Shown: positions 1 through 7,911 of the stretch, in pieces
Layout: the number at the start of each line of letters is the position of its first letter
How positions within the stretch are numbered: position 1 is the first letter of the stretch
Origin: Thiopseudomonas acetoxidans
GTDB taxonomy: Bacteria > Pseudomonadota > Gammaproteobacteria > Pseudomonadales > Pseudomonadaceae
Assembly: GCF_030362935.1 (NCBI RefSeq)
Contig: NZ_JAUCDY010000007.1
Span: forward strand, 62,001 to 126,000
Length of the DNA: 64,000 nt
Direction: 5' to 3'
The notes under the pieces: model-generated
Told to the model about the DNA's origin: nothing
Seen by the model: the letters and a program-made list of their open reading frames with translations, nothing else
Database searches by the model: none
Position numbers and translations under genes: made by a program

Positions 1-194
1 TTTTTACGTAATTCTGTTACTTGCTCACCTTGAATGCCCCAGTTATCCGTATTGACCTCATCGATCACTACCACTGTAGTCGCTGGATTTTTATTAAGTA
101 CTTTTTGTAGTAACTCGGTTGCACCTTTAATGAGTGCTGCTTTTTGTTCTTTGGTGACACCTTCGTCGGTGATTTTAATATTTACATACGGCAT
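1..194 (-). CDS. 4-oxalocrotonate tautomerase family protein (3' end cut by window)
   Basis: The reverse strand from the ATG at 194 encodes a short protein starting Met-Pro-Tyr-Val-Asn-Ile. After Met removal this gives the N-terminal Pro1 that acts as the general base in the tautomerase superfamily. The next residues (Lys-Ile-Thr-Asp-Glu-Gly-Val-Thr-Lys-Glu-Gln-Lys and a later Thr-Val-Val-Val-Ile-Asp-Glu-Val) match the small 4-OT subunit, usually 60-75 residues. 64 codons are visible and the stop lies outside the window. The family includes 2-hydroxymuconate tautomerases, but many members have no known substrate and no catabolic operon is visible here, so the physiological reaction is unknown. 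Confidence 0.85.
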   Translation of the reverse strand, partial: MPYVNIKITDEGVTKEQKAALIKGATELLQKVLNKNPATTVVVIDEVNTDNWGIQGEQVTELRK

Positions 195-213
195 GGTTTT
201 TTATCCCCTAAAG

Positions 214-421
214 CTATGCGCTACAAAATCTGTTGCGCCCTGACTGCTTGGCAGCATACAGCGCCTTGTCTGCTGCTTGCAACAAGGCTTGTTTATCCAT
301 AGTTAGGGTTGGTATCAGCGTAGCAATGCCAATGCTGACAGTAACCCTGCTAGAAACAGTTGATTTCTCATGTGCAATACCGATGGGCAACTGCATCACT
401 TAGTCTCTGCGCAATATACAG
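214..421 (-). pseudogene. Fragment of a GGDEF (diguanylate cyclase) domain, frameshifted
   Basis: The open frame 399-214 encodes the C-terminal end of a GGDEF domain: Val-Thr-Val-Ser-Ile-Gly-Ile-Ala, then Ala-Asp-Lys-Ala-Leu-Tyr-Ala-Ala-Lys-Gln-Ser-Gly-Arg-Asn-Arg near the end. The expected preceding helix (Ile-Ala-Gln-Arg-Leu-Ser-Asp-Ala-Val) is present but in another frame, so a frameshift lies at about 380-399. The catalytic GG(D/E)EF loop is missing, so the piece cannot make cyclic di-GMP. It is a remnant of a diguanylate cyclase after deletion and frameshift; a sequencing error could explain the shift but not the missing loop. Confidence 0.7.
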
Positions 422-429
422 CCCAGTAT

Positions 430-747
430 TCAGATATGCATTGCTGTAATGATGACCGTAGAGCACCTGCACATCCCTACTGACGCCAACCAACAGCCCG
501 CATCCATATGCAACTCTGCTGGGTTAACGGTATGCAGCGCAAGCATGCGGTGTTCGTTCTGTGGCACACCTCTTACCTGCTGCAAAGTCAGTAGTTCACT
601 AGCTTTTAAATGCTGAGCATAAGCTGGTTGCAGCAAGCCGGACTCAACAACAAGACCTTCTTTATACTCGAATGCTTTCGGCAAAGCCTTGCAACCGTTT
701 ACGCACAAATATGCCGCGCTCATCTTGGTGAATACATTGATGGACAA
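430..747 (-). pseudogene. Unrecognised ORF, probably frameshifted 5' part of the decayed GGDEF locus
   Basis: A 105-codon frame begins at the ATG at 747. I do not recognise the protein. About 85 residues look natural (a stretch with Arg-Gly-Val-Pro-Gln-Asn-Glu-His-Arg-Met, then His-Thr-Val-Asn-Pro). After roughly position 500 the frame becomes Cys/Met-rich while a neighbouring frame reads a plausible continuation ending in Tyr-Ile-Ala-Gln-Arg-Leu-Ser-Asp-Ala-Val, which joins the GGDEF fragment. The simplest reading is one ancestral gene with two frameshifts and an internal deletion, the 5' part perhaps a sensor region. An alternative is two unrelated remnants. Confidence 0.4.
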
Positions 748-771
748 GCAAACAATTAAGTAAATTAAATT

Positions 772-1677
772 TTAGTAGCATGTTTCAGCAATGTGCTCAA
801 TATTCATTAATTGTCGTGCTGAAGAGAAGAAGCGTAACTGGCCTGTTAACGGATCAATAAAACGCAGGCTGCGGGCCAAAAGCTGTAAAGGTCGTTGGTA
901 ATTGTCCTGCTGAGAGGTTGTTAGCTGCGGATAAAAATCATCGCCCACAATAGGCGCACCCAAACTGGCCAGGTGCACACGCAATTGATGCTTGCGTCCA
1001 GTAACAGGATAAAGTACGTAGTGCCAGTAGGTCGGCCCTTGCTTAAGCACTTCAATACGCGTTTGACTGTTAGGCACTCCATCCTCCTCACGCATTAAAA
1101 AGAAACATTCAGGGTCTGCCTGTAACTGACTTAAGTGAGTGTAGGGAAAGGTTAGCTGAGGCAAAGCGGGTGCAATAGCTTCGTAGGTTTTCTCTACCGC
1201 ATGCTCGCGAAACAGCCGCTGGTAAGCATCACGGTCTTGTGCGCGCTTAACCAGCAATAAAACGCCTGCAGTCAGCCGATCCAGCCGGTGCGCAGCGACC
1301 AGCTCCGGAATGTGCAAACGCCGTTGCAAACGCCGTAACACAGTTTGCTCAACATAATTGCCGACCGGTGCTGTAGCTAAAAAATGCGGTTTATCTACTA
1401 CCAGTAGATGTTCATCTTCAAACAAGACCTGCTCTTGGAAAGGTACTTCAGGCTCGGCTGATAGCTCACGAAAATAGTACACCGTAGCACCAGGAACAAA
1501 AGGTGCGTCCAGTGCTATAGGCTGATATAGCTCGTTAAGGATCTTTTGTTGCAGGAAACGCGTGCGCCACACTTCAGGTGCGATGTTGGAAAAGTGTTGG
1601 CATAGATAAGCCAACACCGTTGACCAGCCACCCGCAGGTAACCTTACACGACTTACCCCTAGTGGTTTGCTGGCCAT
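772..1677 (-). CDS. RluA-family RNA pseudouridine synthase
   Basis: Predicted to isomerise a uridine in rRNA or tRNA to pseudouridine. Of the 301 residues, 1-75 look like a degenerate S4-type RNA-binding part, followed by the catalytic domain. The RluA signature His-Arg-Leu-Asp-Arg-Leu-Thr-Ala-Gly lies at 130-138, with Asp133 the expected nucleophile; a later Gly-Arg-Lys-His-Gln-Leu-Arg-Val-His and Gly-Asp-Asp-Phe-Tyr-Pro are also typical. The gene ends beside the decayed GGDEF locus and starts 3 bp after the next minus-strand gene, so the two are probably co-transcribed. The target base cannot be told from sequence alone, so no RluA/RluC/TruC symbol is given. Confidence 0.88.
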   Translation of the reverse strand: MASKPLGVSRVRLPAGGWSTVLAYLCQHFSNIAPEVWRTRFLQQKILNELYQPIALDAPFVPGATVYYFRELSAEPEVPFQEQVLFEDEHLLVVDKPHFLATAPVGNYVEQTVLRRLQRRLHIPELVAAHRLDRLTAGVLLLVKRAQDRDAYQRLFREHAVEKTYEAIAPALPQLTFPYTHLSQLQADPECFFLMREEDGVPNSQTRIEVLKQGPTYWHYVLYPVTGRKHQLRVHLASLGAPIVGDDFYPQLTTSQQDNYQRPLQLLARSLRFIDPLTGQLRFFSSARQLMNIEHIAETCY

Positions 1678-1680
1678 TAC

Positions 1681-1932
1681 TTAGTGCAGCGTATGATTCG
1701 TGGCGCCGGTCGATTCTTCATCACCTTCTTCAAAATCTTCGGCTACCAGCTGCCCTGCTGTTTGCAAGCCTGCATGAAACATAGACTTGGCCACGTCAAT
1801 GTACTTACCTTTCAGCAACTCACGCGCTTCCTTGGAAAACATCAGAGTAACCATAGGCGGCTCATCTTCTGAACGGCGCAAAATAATACGCCCATCGGGT
1901 AATTCAACAATTTCTAAAAATTCTTTTGACAT
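1681..1932 (-). CDS. Small conserved hypothetical protein
   Basis: An 83-residue soluble protein beginning Met-Ser-Lys-Glu-Phe-Leu-Glu-Ile-Val-Glu. The ATG at 1932 is chosen over an upstream in-frame Met at 1956 because a GGAAG ribosome site lies just before it. The first half is a beta-rich stretch (Leu-Pro-Asp-Gly-Arg-Ile-Ile-Leu-Arg-Arg), then a helical middle and an acidic tail. There is no signal peptide, cysteine or membrane segment. It lies 3 bp upstream of the pseudouridine synthase gene. Small proteins of this kind sit near topA in Pseudomonas genomes, which fits the neighbourhood, but no function is known to me. Confidence 0.75.
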   Translation of the reverse strand: MSKEFLEIVELPDGRIILRRSEDEPPMVTLMFSKEARELLKGKYIDVAKSMFHAGLQTAGQLVAEDFEEGDEESTGATNHTLH

Positions 1933-2014
1933 AAACTTCCAATCTAAGACATTCACTCGACTGCCATTGCGGCCTAACGCTCGTAAAAGGAGTGGTATTG
2001 TACGCTAATGGTAA

Positions 2015-3283
2015 TTAATTTCGACTGTTGATCCGCAATACCTGAAATAGATACCAGCGCCATGCTTTCACCGTTTGTATTCTGCGCTGGAAGGTAGAGT
2101 CTGTGCTCAGGCCATTGTTAAGCCTTGACTCAGCGCAGATAAATGGATTTTCCGCATGCAAGTGCGCGTTGAAAATATCATTGGAGAAAGCAGTTTGTGC
2201 AATATAAAAAACGCGCTCTTGCTCGGATAACTCGAGCAACTGATGACCTATTAGCGTTAACCTGAAATAGCCCTCAGCGCACTTAAACACTAACCCAAGC
2301 CAAATTAGCGCATTTAAATAATAATCCCATTGCCGCGGTACTAGCGCGTAATCAGCAAACAGTTCTTCTTTGCTGTACAGCTCATCGGCTGCCATGCTTA
2401 ATAGCAGATTTAACAGGGTGTCCATGCTGTCCGCCTGTGGGAAAGGTGCACCGAAACCGGTCAACATTGGATTAATAGGTGTATTAAATAACTGCTGCGG
2501 ATTCAGCAGCATCGGCTGCTCTAGCTTAAACAGTCGATAACCCACGTAATTAATCTGAGGAATACCGTTGTAATAGGTAAAGGGCAAAAAATGAAACAAA
2601 CCGCCCGTCTCATAAAACATCAAATAAGTAACCACAGGTTTGCGCAATAATGCACTGTAATTCAGCTGTGGATAAAGGAGCTGCCTGAGGTTCATGTTGT
2701 TGGCAAAACCCATTTTCGCTTCAACCAGCAAGAGCCGATTTTGGCTTTCATAGCCGCCATCAACCTCTAGCTGCACCCCTGCGACCGGATAATGAACTTT
2801 GTAGTCATGGATGTCAGTTAAAGCAAACTCAAAGTTGGTCGAGTAACTGCGACCGCGCACCGTTAAATGTAAATACTGCACCTGCTCCAGCTCATGCAGC
2901 ATCCCTGAGGCATAAGCTGCATCGAGGGCTTTAGACTCACTGGTAATATGTGCTGCTGCTAGGCTATGCAGGTAGTTGGGCAGCGCAAAGGTTTTATCAA
3001 TGACTTTATCCTGCAGCCAATTGGTATTTATATCGATAAAGGGATGGGTGCGCGCCAACCTATACTGCTTATTCACAATAGCTAACACTGAAATGCTTAG
3101 CTGTTTTAAAATCTTGGGCTGCTGCTCAAGAAAATCAATTTTGCACATCAGGCGTGGCTCACGATAGTTCTTAAGCACACTCGACTGAACATCACAAAAC
3201 CCATAGCTGTCGATGCACTGCAGCACCGCCGGGTTTTCCTGTAAAAAATCGTACCAAGCAACGTCATTAAGGGTATAGGTCAT
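2015..3283 (-). CDS. Predicted type II restriction endonuclease (PD-(D/E)XK-like)
   Basis: A 422-residue protein whose start overlaps the methyltransferase stop by 4 bp, so the two are translationally coupled. Residues 170-191 hold a likely PD-(D/E)XK core: Glu-Val-Asp-Gly-Gly-Tyr with Asp175, then a beta strand ending Leu-Val-Glu-Ala-Lys with Glu188 and Lys190. The C-terminal part (about 290-360) looks like a winged helix. Pairing with a Dam-like DNA methyltransferase makes a restriction enzyme the best call. It does not resemble DpnII/MboI in the parts I can compare; from memory it is closer to uncharacterised restriction enzymes annotated with DUF6996/DUF6997, which I could not check. Cleavage site and activity are unknown. 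Confidence 0.7.
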   Translation of the reverse strand: MTYTLNDVAWYDFLQENPAVLQCIDSYGFCDVQSSVLKNYREPRLMCKIDFLEQQPKILKQLSISVLAIVNKQYRLARTHPFIDINTNWLQDKVIDKTFALPNYLHSLAAAHITSESKALDAAYASGMLHELEQVQYLHLTVRGRSYSTNFEFALTDIHDYKVHYPVAGVQLEVDGGYESQNRLLLVEAKMGFANNMNLRQLLYPQLNYSALLRKPVVTYLMFYETGGLFHFLPFTYYNGIPQINYVGYRLFKLEQPMLLNPQQLFNTPINPMLTGFGAPFPQADSMDTLLNLLLSMAADELYSKEELFADYALVPRQWDYYLNALIWLGLVFKCAEGYFRLTLIGHQLLELSEQERVFYIAQTAFSNDIFNAHLHAENPFICAESRLNNGLSTDSTFQRRIQTVKAWRWYLFQVLRINSRN

Positions 3284-4137
3284 GTTTGATAATTACGCAC
3301 TATAAGTTCAGTTACCTTGCCCCGCCCAGAAGCTTTGCTGTTCACCGCACGGCTGGCTTGCACCTCAATAACTTCATAGTCCTGATACAACTTATAAATC
3401 AGAGGAGCCGCGGAGTTAGACAGCATAAATTTCGCGCCAATAGCATCTATGTAATCACAGAGCTCTTTTAATCGCTGTTGCATGCTGTGGTCAAAACCCT
3501 GATCCGTATAGGAGGTAAAATTAGCGGTTGCAGAAACGGGCGCGTAGGGCGGATCTAAATACACAAAAGCATCTGCGCTTAATAATGGCCTGATAGCGTC
3601 AAAATCACCCTGCATAAGCTGCACATGCTGCAAAAACGCTGAGCACGCATAGATGGTTTCAGAATCAACAATAGTCGGATTCGCGTAGCGACCAAAAGGC
3701 ACATTATGCTGACCTTTGGAGTTAACTCGATACAGACCGTTGTAACCGGTTTTATTAAGGTAAATAAAGCGGCTGGCGCGCGTTACTGCTGTGCGACGAT
3801 TAAAATTATCTTGACGGTCCAGCGCACGCTGCTCGTAATAATAGGTTTCTGTATTGCGATGCTTGGCCAGACTGTCCAGCAACTGCCGCGGCTTGTCCCT
3901 CACCACCTGGTAAGCATTAACCAGCTCAGCGTTGTAGTCATTAATAGTGATGCTGCGTAGCTGCTGCGGATCAAGTGTCCACAGCAAAGCCCCCCCACCA
4001 ATAAAGGGCTCAAAATAATCCGTTATTTTCTCTGGCAAATACCTTTGCAACTCAGGTAATAACTGCCGCTTGCCTCCCACCCACTTGATAAAGGGTTTGG
4101 GGCGGACAGTATCAAGTGGTGATACGTTCAAGGTCAT
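3280..4137 (-). CDS. Dam-like (D12 class) DNA adenine N6-methyltransferase
   Basis: 285 residues with the alpha-class amino-methyltransferase order: motif X Phe-Ile-Lys-Trp-Val-Gly-Gly-Lys at 16-23, AdoMet-binding motif I Phe-Glu-Pro-Phe-Ile-Gly-Gly-Gly at 42-49, a target-recognition stretch at 123-149 containing Asn-Lys-Thr-Gly-Tyr-Asn-Gly-Leu-Tyr-Arg-Val-Asn, and catalytic Asp-Pro-Pro-Tyr at 195-198. The recognition stretch resembles Dam and DpnM, so GATC or a GATC-containing site is plausible but unproven (EcoRV-type enzymes share the motif). It precedes and overlaps the predicted nuclease gene, the usual arrangement for protecting host DNA. The pair lies just past the topA terminator. Confidence 0.92.
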   Translation of the reverse strand: MTLNVSPLDTVRPKPFIKWVGGKRQLLPELQRYLPEKITDYFEPFIGGGALLWTLDPQQLRSITINDYNAELVNAYQVVRDKPRQLLDSLAKHRNTETYYYEQRALDRQDNFNRRTAVTRASRFIYLNKTGYNGLYRVNSKGQHNVPFGRYANPTIVDSETIYACSAFLQHVQLMQGDFDAIRPLLSADAFVYLDPPYAPVSATANFTSYTDQGFDHSMQQRLKELCDYIDAIGAKFMLSNSAAPLIYKLYQDYEVIEVQASRAVNSKASGRGKVTELIVRNYQT

Positions 4138-4164
4138 AAATAAGGCAACAAACTAGCTTCTTTT

Positions 4165-4206
4165 AAACAATAAAAACAAACCACCGCCGGAAATCCAGCG
4201 GTGGTG
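4165..4206 (-). terminator. Rho-independent terminator after topA
   Basis: Inverted arms ACCACCGC (4180-4187) and GCGGTGGT (4198-4205) form an 8-bp stem with a 10-base loop. On the minus strand the hairpin is followed by a T-rich tract (TTTGTTTTTATT). It lies 50 bp past the topA stop and 43 bp before the methyltransferase start, so it should separate topA from the restriction-modification genes. Confidence 0.8.
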
Positions 4207-4255
4207 TATCACGAGTGATTGAGTGTGTGCGGCAAGTAACTCACCGTTCTAAACT

Positions 4256-6850
4256 CTACTTTTTCGGCTTGCGCTTGTCTTCTACCACCCACTTATTGCC
4301 GTCATACAGTGCGCGCCAGCCAGAGGGTTTGCCATCTATTTCAGACTGTACGTATTGCTCTTTAGCTTTGCGGCTGTAACGCACCACGCTAGGTAAGCCA
4401 TCGGGATCATGGGTTGGCGCGCTAAACAAGTAGCTGTATTTAACGTCAATCTCGTCTTTGTGCGGCAACAACTCGATCAGCAGGGGCGCACGGGTTTCGC
4501 GTTTTTTTGGAAACTGACTGGCAGCCAAAAACAAACCTGCGGCACCATCACGCAACACATAAGTATCATCCACTTTCTGGCACTGCAGCTCCGGCATAGG
4601 CACAACATCCATTTTAGGTGGAGCGGCCTCACCACTGGCTAAAAGCTTACGGGTGTTTTTACATTCAGCATTAGTACAGCCAAAAAACTTACCAAAACGA
4701 CCGGTTTTTAGCTGCATTTCATTACCGCACTTATCGCACTCTAAGCTTGGACCTTCATAGCCCTTAATGCGGAACTGTCCCGTCTCAACTTCAAAGCCGG
4801 AGCAGTCTGGGTTGTTACCACAGATATGCAATTTGCGTGTTTCATCCAGCAAGTACGCATCCATTGCCGTACCACACTTGCCACAACGGCGTTTGTTACG
4901 TAACAGTAAAGACTCTGACTCACCTTCGTCATCTTCGGCAATTTCATTACCGGGCACAAGATTCATCGTTGATTTGCAGCGCTCTTTGGGCGGCAAGCTA
5001 TAACCTGAGCAACCCAAAAACACGCCGGTGGTTGCTGTGCGAATCATCATCGGACGACCACATTCTTTACAAGGAATATCGGTGAGCGTCGGAGCATTTT
5101 CACGCATGCCGGCTTCGGCACTGTCAGCCAACTCTAACTTACCCTTAAAGTCACCGTAGAACTCATCCAGCAGCTGTTTCCACTCCAATTTACCGTGCGC
5201 CACATCGTCAAGACGCTCTTCCATTTTTGCGGTAAAGCTATAATCCATCAAATTGGCAAAGCTTTCGCCTAGGCGCTCGGTAACGATATCGCCAATTTTT
5301 TCCGCATGAAAACGACGGTTTTTCAAAGTCACGTAACCGCGTTCTTGAATCGTAGAAATAATCGCTGCATAGGTGGATGGGCGACCAATGCCCTGTTTTT
5401 CCAGCTCTTTAACCAAACTTGCTTCACTAAAACGTGCAGGCGGTTTGGTAAAGTGTTGCGTCGGATCCAGTTTAACCAGTTTTAATGCTTCGCCCTTTTG
5501 CAAGTCCGGTAACACAGCATCTTCAGCGTTCTTACCCTGCGGCGGCAACACCTTGGTGTAACCATCGAATTTCAAAATACGCCCACGTGCGCGCAGCTCG
5601 AACTCACCTGCCGCCACCGTAACGCTAGTCGACAAATATTCAGCCGCTGGCATCTGACAAGCAACAAATTGACGCCAAATCAAATCATAGAGACGCTCGG
5701 CATCACGCTCCATGCCTTTTAGCTCAGTAGGACGCACCGCCACATCCGAGGGGCGAATCGCTTCGTGCGCTTCTTGTGCACCTTCTTTGCTGCTGTAAAA
5801 ATTAGGCTTGTCTAATAGGTATTTTTTGCCAAACTCATCTTCAATAAAGCCACGCACCATATCAATGGAATCGCTCGACAGGTTGGTCGAGTCGGTACGC
5901 ATATAAGTGATGTAACCAGCCTCATACAAACGCTGGGCCATCATCATGGTTTTCTTTACACCATAACCCAAACGTGTGCTGGCTGCTTGCTGTAACGTTG
6001 AAGTAATAAAGGGCGCACTGGGACGACTGGAAGTAGGTTTGTCTTCGCGCTTAACAACCTTATAGTCAGACTGTTTTAAGAAGGCTAAAGCTTTGTCGGT
6101 TTGCTCTTTACTAACCGGGCGGAAGTTTTGTCCCGCCTCGCGTACCACCTCAAAGCGCGCGCCCTGCTGTTTTGGATTGGTTAAATCCGCATGTACTTGC
6201 CAAAACTCTTCAGGAATAAAAGCACGTATTTCTTTTTCCCGCTCAACCACTAACTTTACGGCTACCGACTGCACACGTCCTGCAGATAAACCGCGAGCTA
6301 CTTTTTTCCACAGCAGCGGTGACACCATAAAACCAACCACACGGTCCAAAAACCTACGCGCTTGCTGAGCATTCACTTGGTTCAGATTGAGCTGACCGGG
6401 TTCAGCAAAGGCATTTTCAATGGCTTTTTTGGTGATTTCATTAAATACAACTCGCTTAAAGCGGCTTTCGTCACCGCCAATGGATTCGCGCAAGTGCCAA
6501 GCAATGGCTTCCCCTTCGCGGTCCAAGTCCGTTGCCAGATAGATAGTGTCGGCGTCTTTGGCAAGGCGTTTAAGTTCATCAACCACCTTTTCTTTGCCCG
6601 GCAGAATTTCGTAACGTGCTTTCCAACCGTTTTCTGGATCTACTCCCATACGCTTGACCAACTGCCGTTGGGCGCGCTCTTGGGCGCTGAGCTTTTCGTC
6701 GGTTTTTTCACGCTTGGTTGCCCCGCCACCGCTTGTTGGCAAGTCGCGAATATGACCCACACTGGACTTCACCACATACTGGTTACCCAGATATTTGTTA
6801 ATGGTCTTGGCCTTGGCCGGGGATTCCACAATAACCAGCGATTTACTCAT
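4256..6850 (-). CDS. topA: DNA topoisomerase I
   Basis: Type IA topoisomerase that relaxes negative supercoils by passing one strand through a transient break. 864 residues, the usual length for gammaproteobacteria. The N-terminal Toprim domain has Glu9 (Val-Glu-Ser-Pro-Ala-Lys-Ala-Lys) and the metal-binding Asp108-Leu-Asp110-Arg-Glu112. The active tyrosine is Tyr316 in Gly-Tyr-Ile-Thr-Tyr-Met-Arg-Thr-Asp. Three Cys4-type zinc-ribbon segments follow after residue 590, then a basic tail ending Arg-Lys-Pro-Lys-Lys. In Pseudomonas topA is close to fadBA, as here. A clear terminator follows it. Confidence 0.98.
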   Translation of the reverse strand: MSKSLVIVESPAKAKTINKYLGNQYVVKSSVGHIRDLPTSGGGATKREKTDEKLSAQERAQRQLVKRMGVDPENGWKARYEILPGKEKVVDELKRLAKDADTIYLATDLDREGEAIAWHLRESIGGDESRFKRVVFNEITKKAIENAFAEPGQLNLNQVNAQQARRFLDRVVGFMVSPLLWKKVARGLSAGRVQSVAVKLVVEREKEIRAFIPEEFWQVHADLTNPKQQGARFEVVREAGQNFRPVSKEQTDKALAFLKQSDYKVVKREDKPTSSRPSAPFITSTLQQAASTRLGYGVKKTMMMAQRLYEAGYITYMRTDSTNLSSDSIDMVRGFIEDEFGKKYLLDKPNFYSSKEGAQEAHEAIRPSDVAVRPTELKGMERDAERLYDLIWRQFVACQMPAAEYLSTSVTVAAGEFELRARGRILKFDGYTKVLPPQGKNAEDAVLPDLQKGEALKLVKLDPTQHFTKPPARFSEASLVKELEKQGIGRPSTYAAIISTIQERGYVTLKNRRFHAEKIGDIVTERLGESFANLMDYSFTAKMEERLDDVAHGKLEWKQLLDEFYGDFKGKLELADSAEAGMRENAPTLTDIPCKECGRPMMIRTATTGVFLGCSGYSLPPKERCKSTMNLVPGNEIAEDDEGESESLLLRNKRRCGKCGTAMDAYLLDETRKLHICGNNPDCSGFEVETGQFRIKGYEGPSLECDKCGNEMQLKTGRFGKFFGCTNAECKNTRKLLASGEAAPPKMDVVPMPELQCQKVDDTYVLRDGAAGLFLAASQFPKKRETRAPLLIELLPHKDEIDVKYSYLFSAPTHDPDGLPSVVRYSRKAKEQYVQSEIDGKPSGWRALYDGNKWVVEDKRKPKK

Positions 6851-7180
6851 TGCTTAGAAATTTCCCAAGATAAAAAAGATCGTGTTTGAAGAGGCTATAT
6901 ATAACTGAGCCTGCCTTCTGGTCAAGCATTTGCGCCTAGTAACCAGAAAAAGTGTAATTTTTAGGCTCTACACCTTAAAGACTTGCCTTGTTATTGTCCA
7001 ATACTCAAAGCATTGCCAAGCATAATCAGCGTTAATCTTCCTAAAAACATGGGCTCGTGTAACATTTTTATAAGAAGTCTTAGGCTTGTTCCTGCTGAAC
7101 ACAATATTAAACGGCTTATTTATAAGTGGGCGTTGAGTTAGTCCCATCACCGAAACATTGCATATCGCTAGCTGGTACTG
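6851..7180. other. 330-bp intergenic region upstream of topA
   Basis: AT-rich spacer between topA and the YigZ gene that must carry the topA promoter. A 60-codon minus-strand frame at 6968-7150 has no convincing ribosome site or family features and is probably chance. No RNA gene, repeat or strong hairpin was seen. Confidence 0.5.
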
Positions 7181-7777
7181 TTACTCGCCGATCCGAAAAT
7201 GTATTGCCTGCGCTGCTAGCTGCTCATCCGGCAAGGCAACTGTTTGCGGCAGCAATACTTTTGCCTGCACCTGATCACTGTAATGAATATCTAGCAGCTG
7301 TCCGCACTGCTGTTCCAGCCAATAACGCAAGTATTGTTCTTGAGCAAAGTTGCAATTCACCAGCCACTCTTGCATAGCAATAGGCCTAACCAACTGTAAC
7401 GCCTGCACTACACCGTCTGCTGCTTGCCCATAGGCGCGCAGCAACCCGCCTGCACCTAACTTAATACCGCCAAAATAGCGCACCACTATCAACATTAAGT
7501 CACCGATATTTTTATGTTGCAGCACATTCAAGATAGGTTTACCTGCCGTGCCTGAAGGCTCACCATCATCATTGGCCGCCATGTTTGCAGCGTTATTAGG
7601 ATCGCCAACCACATAAGCCCAGCAGTGATGACGCGCATCTGGGTAATCCGTTTTAGCCTGCTCTAAAAAAGCCAGCGCCTGCTCACGCGAAGCACAGGGA
7701 TACGCCAGCGCAATAAAACGACTTTTTTTGATTTCCAAGGTAAAACTTGCGCTATTTTCAGCTTGCCAATAACTCAT
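7181..7777 (-). CDS. yigZ: YigZ/IMPACT family protein
   Basis: 198 residues. The N-terminal domain carries the UPF0029/IMPACT signature: Lys-Lys-Ser-Arg-Phe-Ile near 18-23, His-His-Cys-Trp-Ala-Tyr, Asp-Asp-Gly-Glu-Pro-Ser-Gly-Thr-Ala-Gly-Lys-Pro-Ile and Val-Val-Arg-Tyr-Phe-Gly-Gly-Ile-Lys-Leu-Gly. The C-terminal third fits the ferredoxin-like DUF1949 domain of bacterial YigZ. Eukaryotic IMPACT modulates Gcn2 signalling; the bacterial role is not settled, with translation or nucleic-acid binding suggested from structure. It is a single gene divergent from nothing, lying between the topA promoter region and the fadBA terminator. Confidence 0.92.
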   Translation of the reverse strand: MSYWQAENSASFTLEIKKSRFIALAYPCASREQALAFLEQAKTDYPDARHHCWAYVVGDPNNAANMAANDDGEPSGTAGKPILNVLQHKNIGDLMLIVVRYFGGIKLGAGGLLRAYGQAADGVVQALQLVRPIAMQEWLVNCNFAQEQYLRYWLEQQCGQLLDIHYSDQVQAKVLLPQTVALPDEQLAAQAIHFRIGE

Positions 7778-7847
7778 GGGAGAGATTTTCTTGCTAATAA
7801 TGAGTCAACAAGCTTAGCTCAGCACCGCTAAGAGCGCAAAACAGCCA

Positions 7848-7881
7848 TAAAAAAACCGGAGGTCTTGCCCCCGGTTTTTTA
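7848..7881 (-). terminator. Rho-independent terminator after fadBA
   Basis: Stem AAAAAACCGG (7849-7858) with CCGGTTTTTT (7871-7880), extendable by pairing inside the loop. Both strands end in a T run, so it can stop transcripts from either side. It lies 30 bp past the fadA stop. Confidence 0.85.
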
Positions 7882-7911
7882 TTTATCGACAGTTTACCTG
7901 TGTGAAAGCCT

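Noticed and set aside
6968..7150. 60-codon minus-strand frame upstream of topA
   Set aside because: There is no ribosome site before the start and the residues show no family or structural pattern; it lies in AT-rich spacer.
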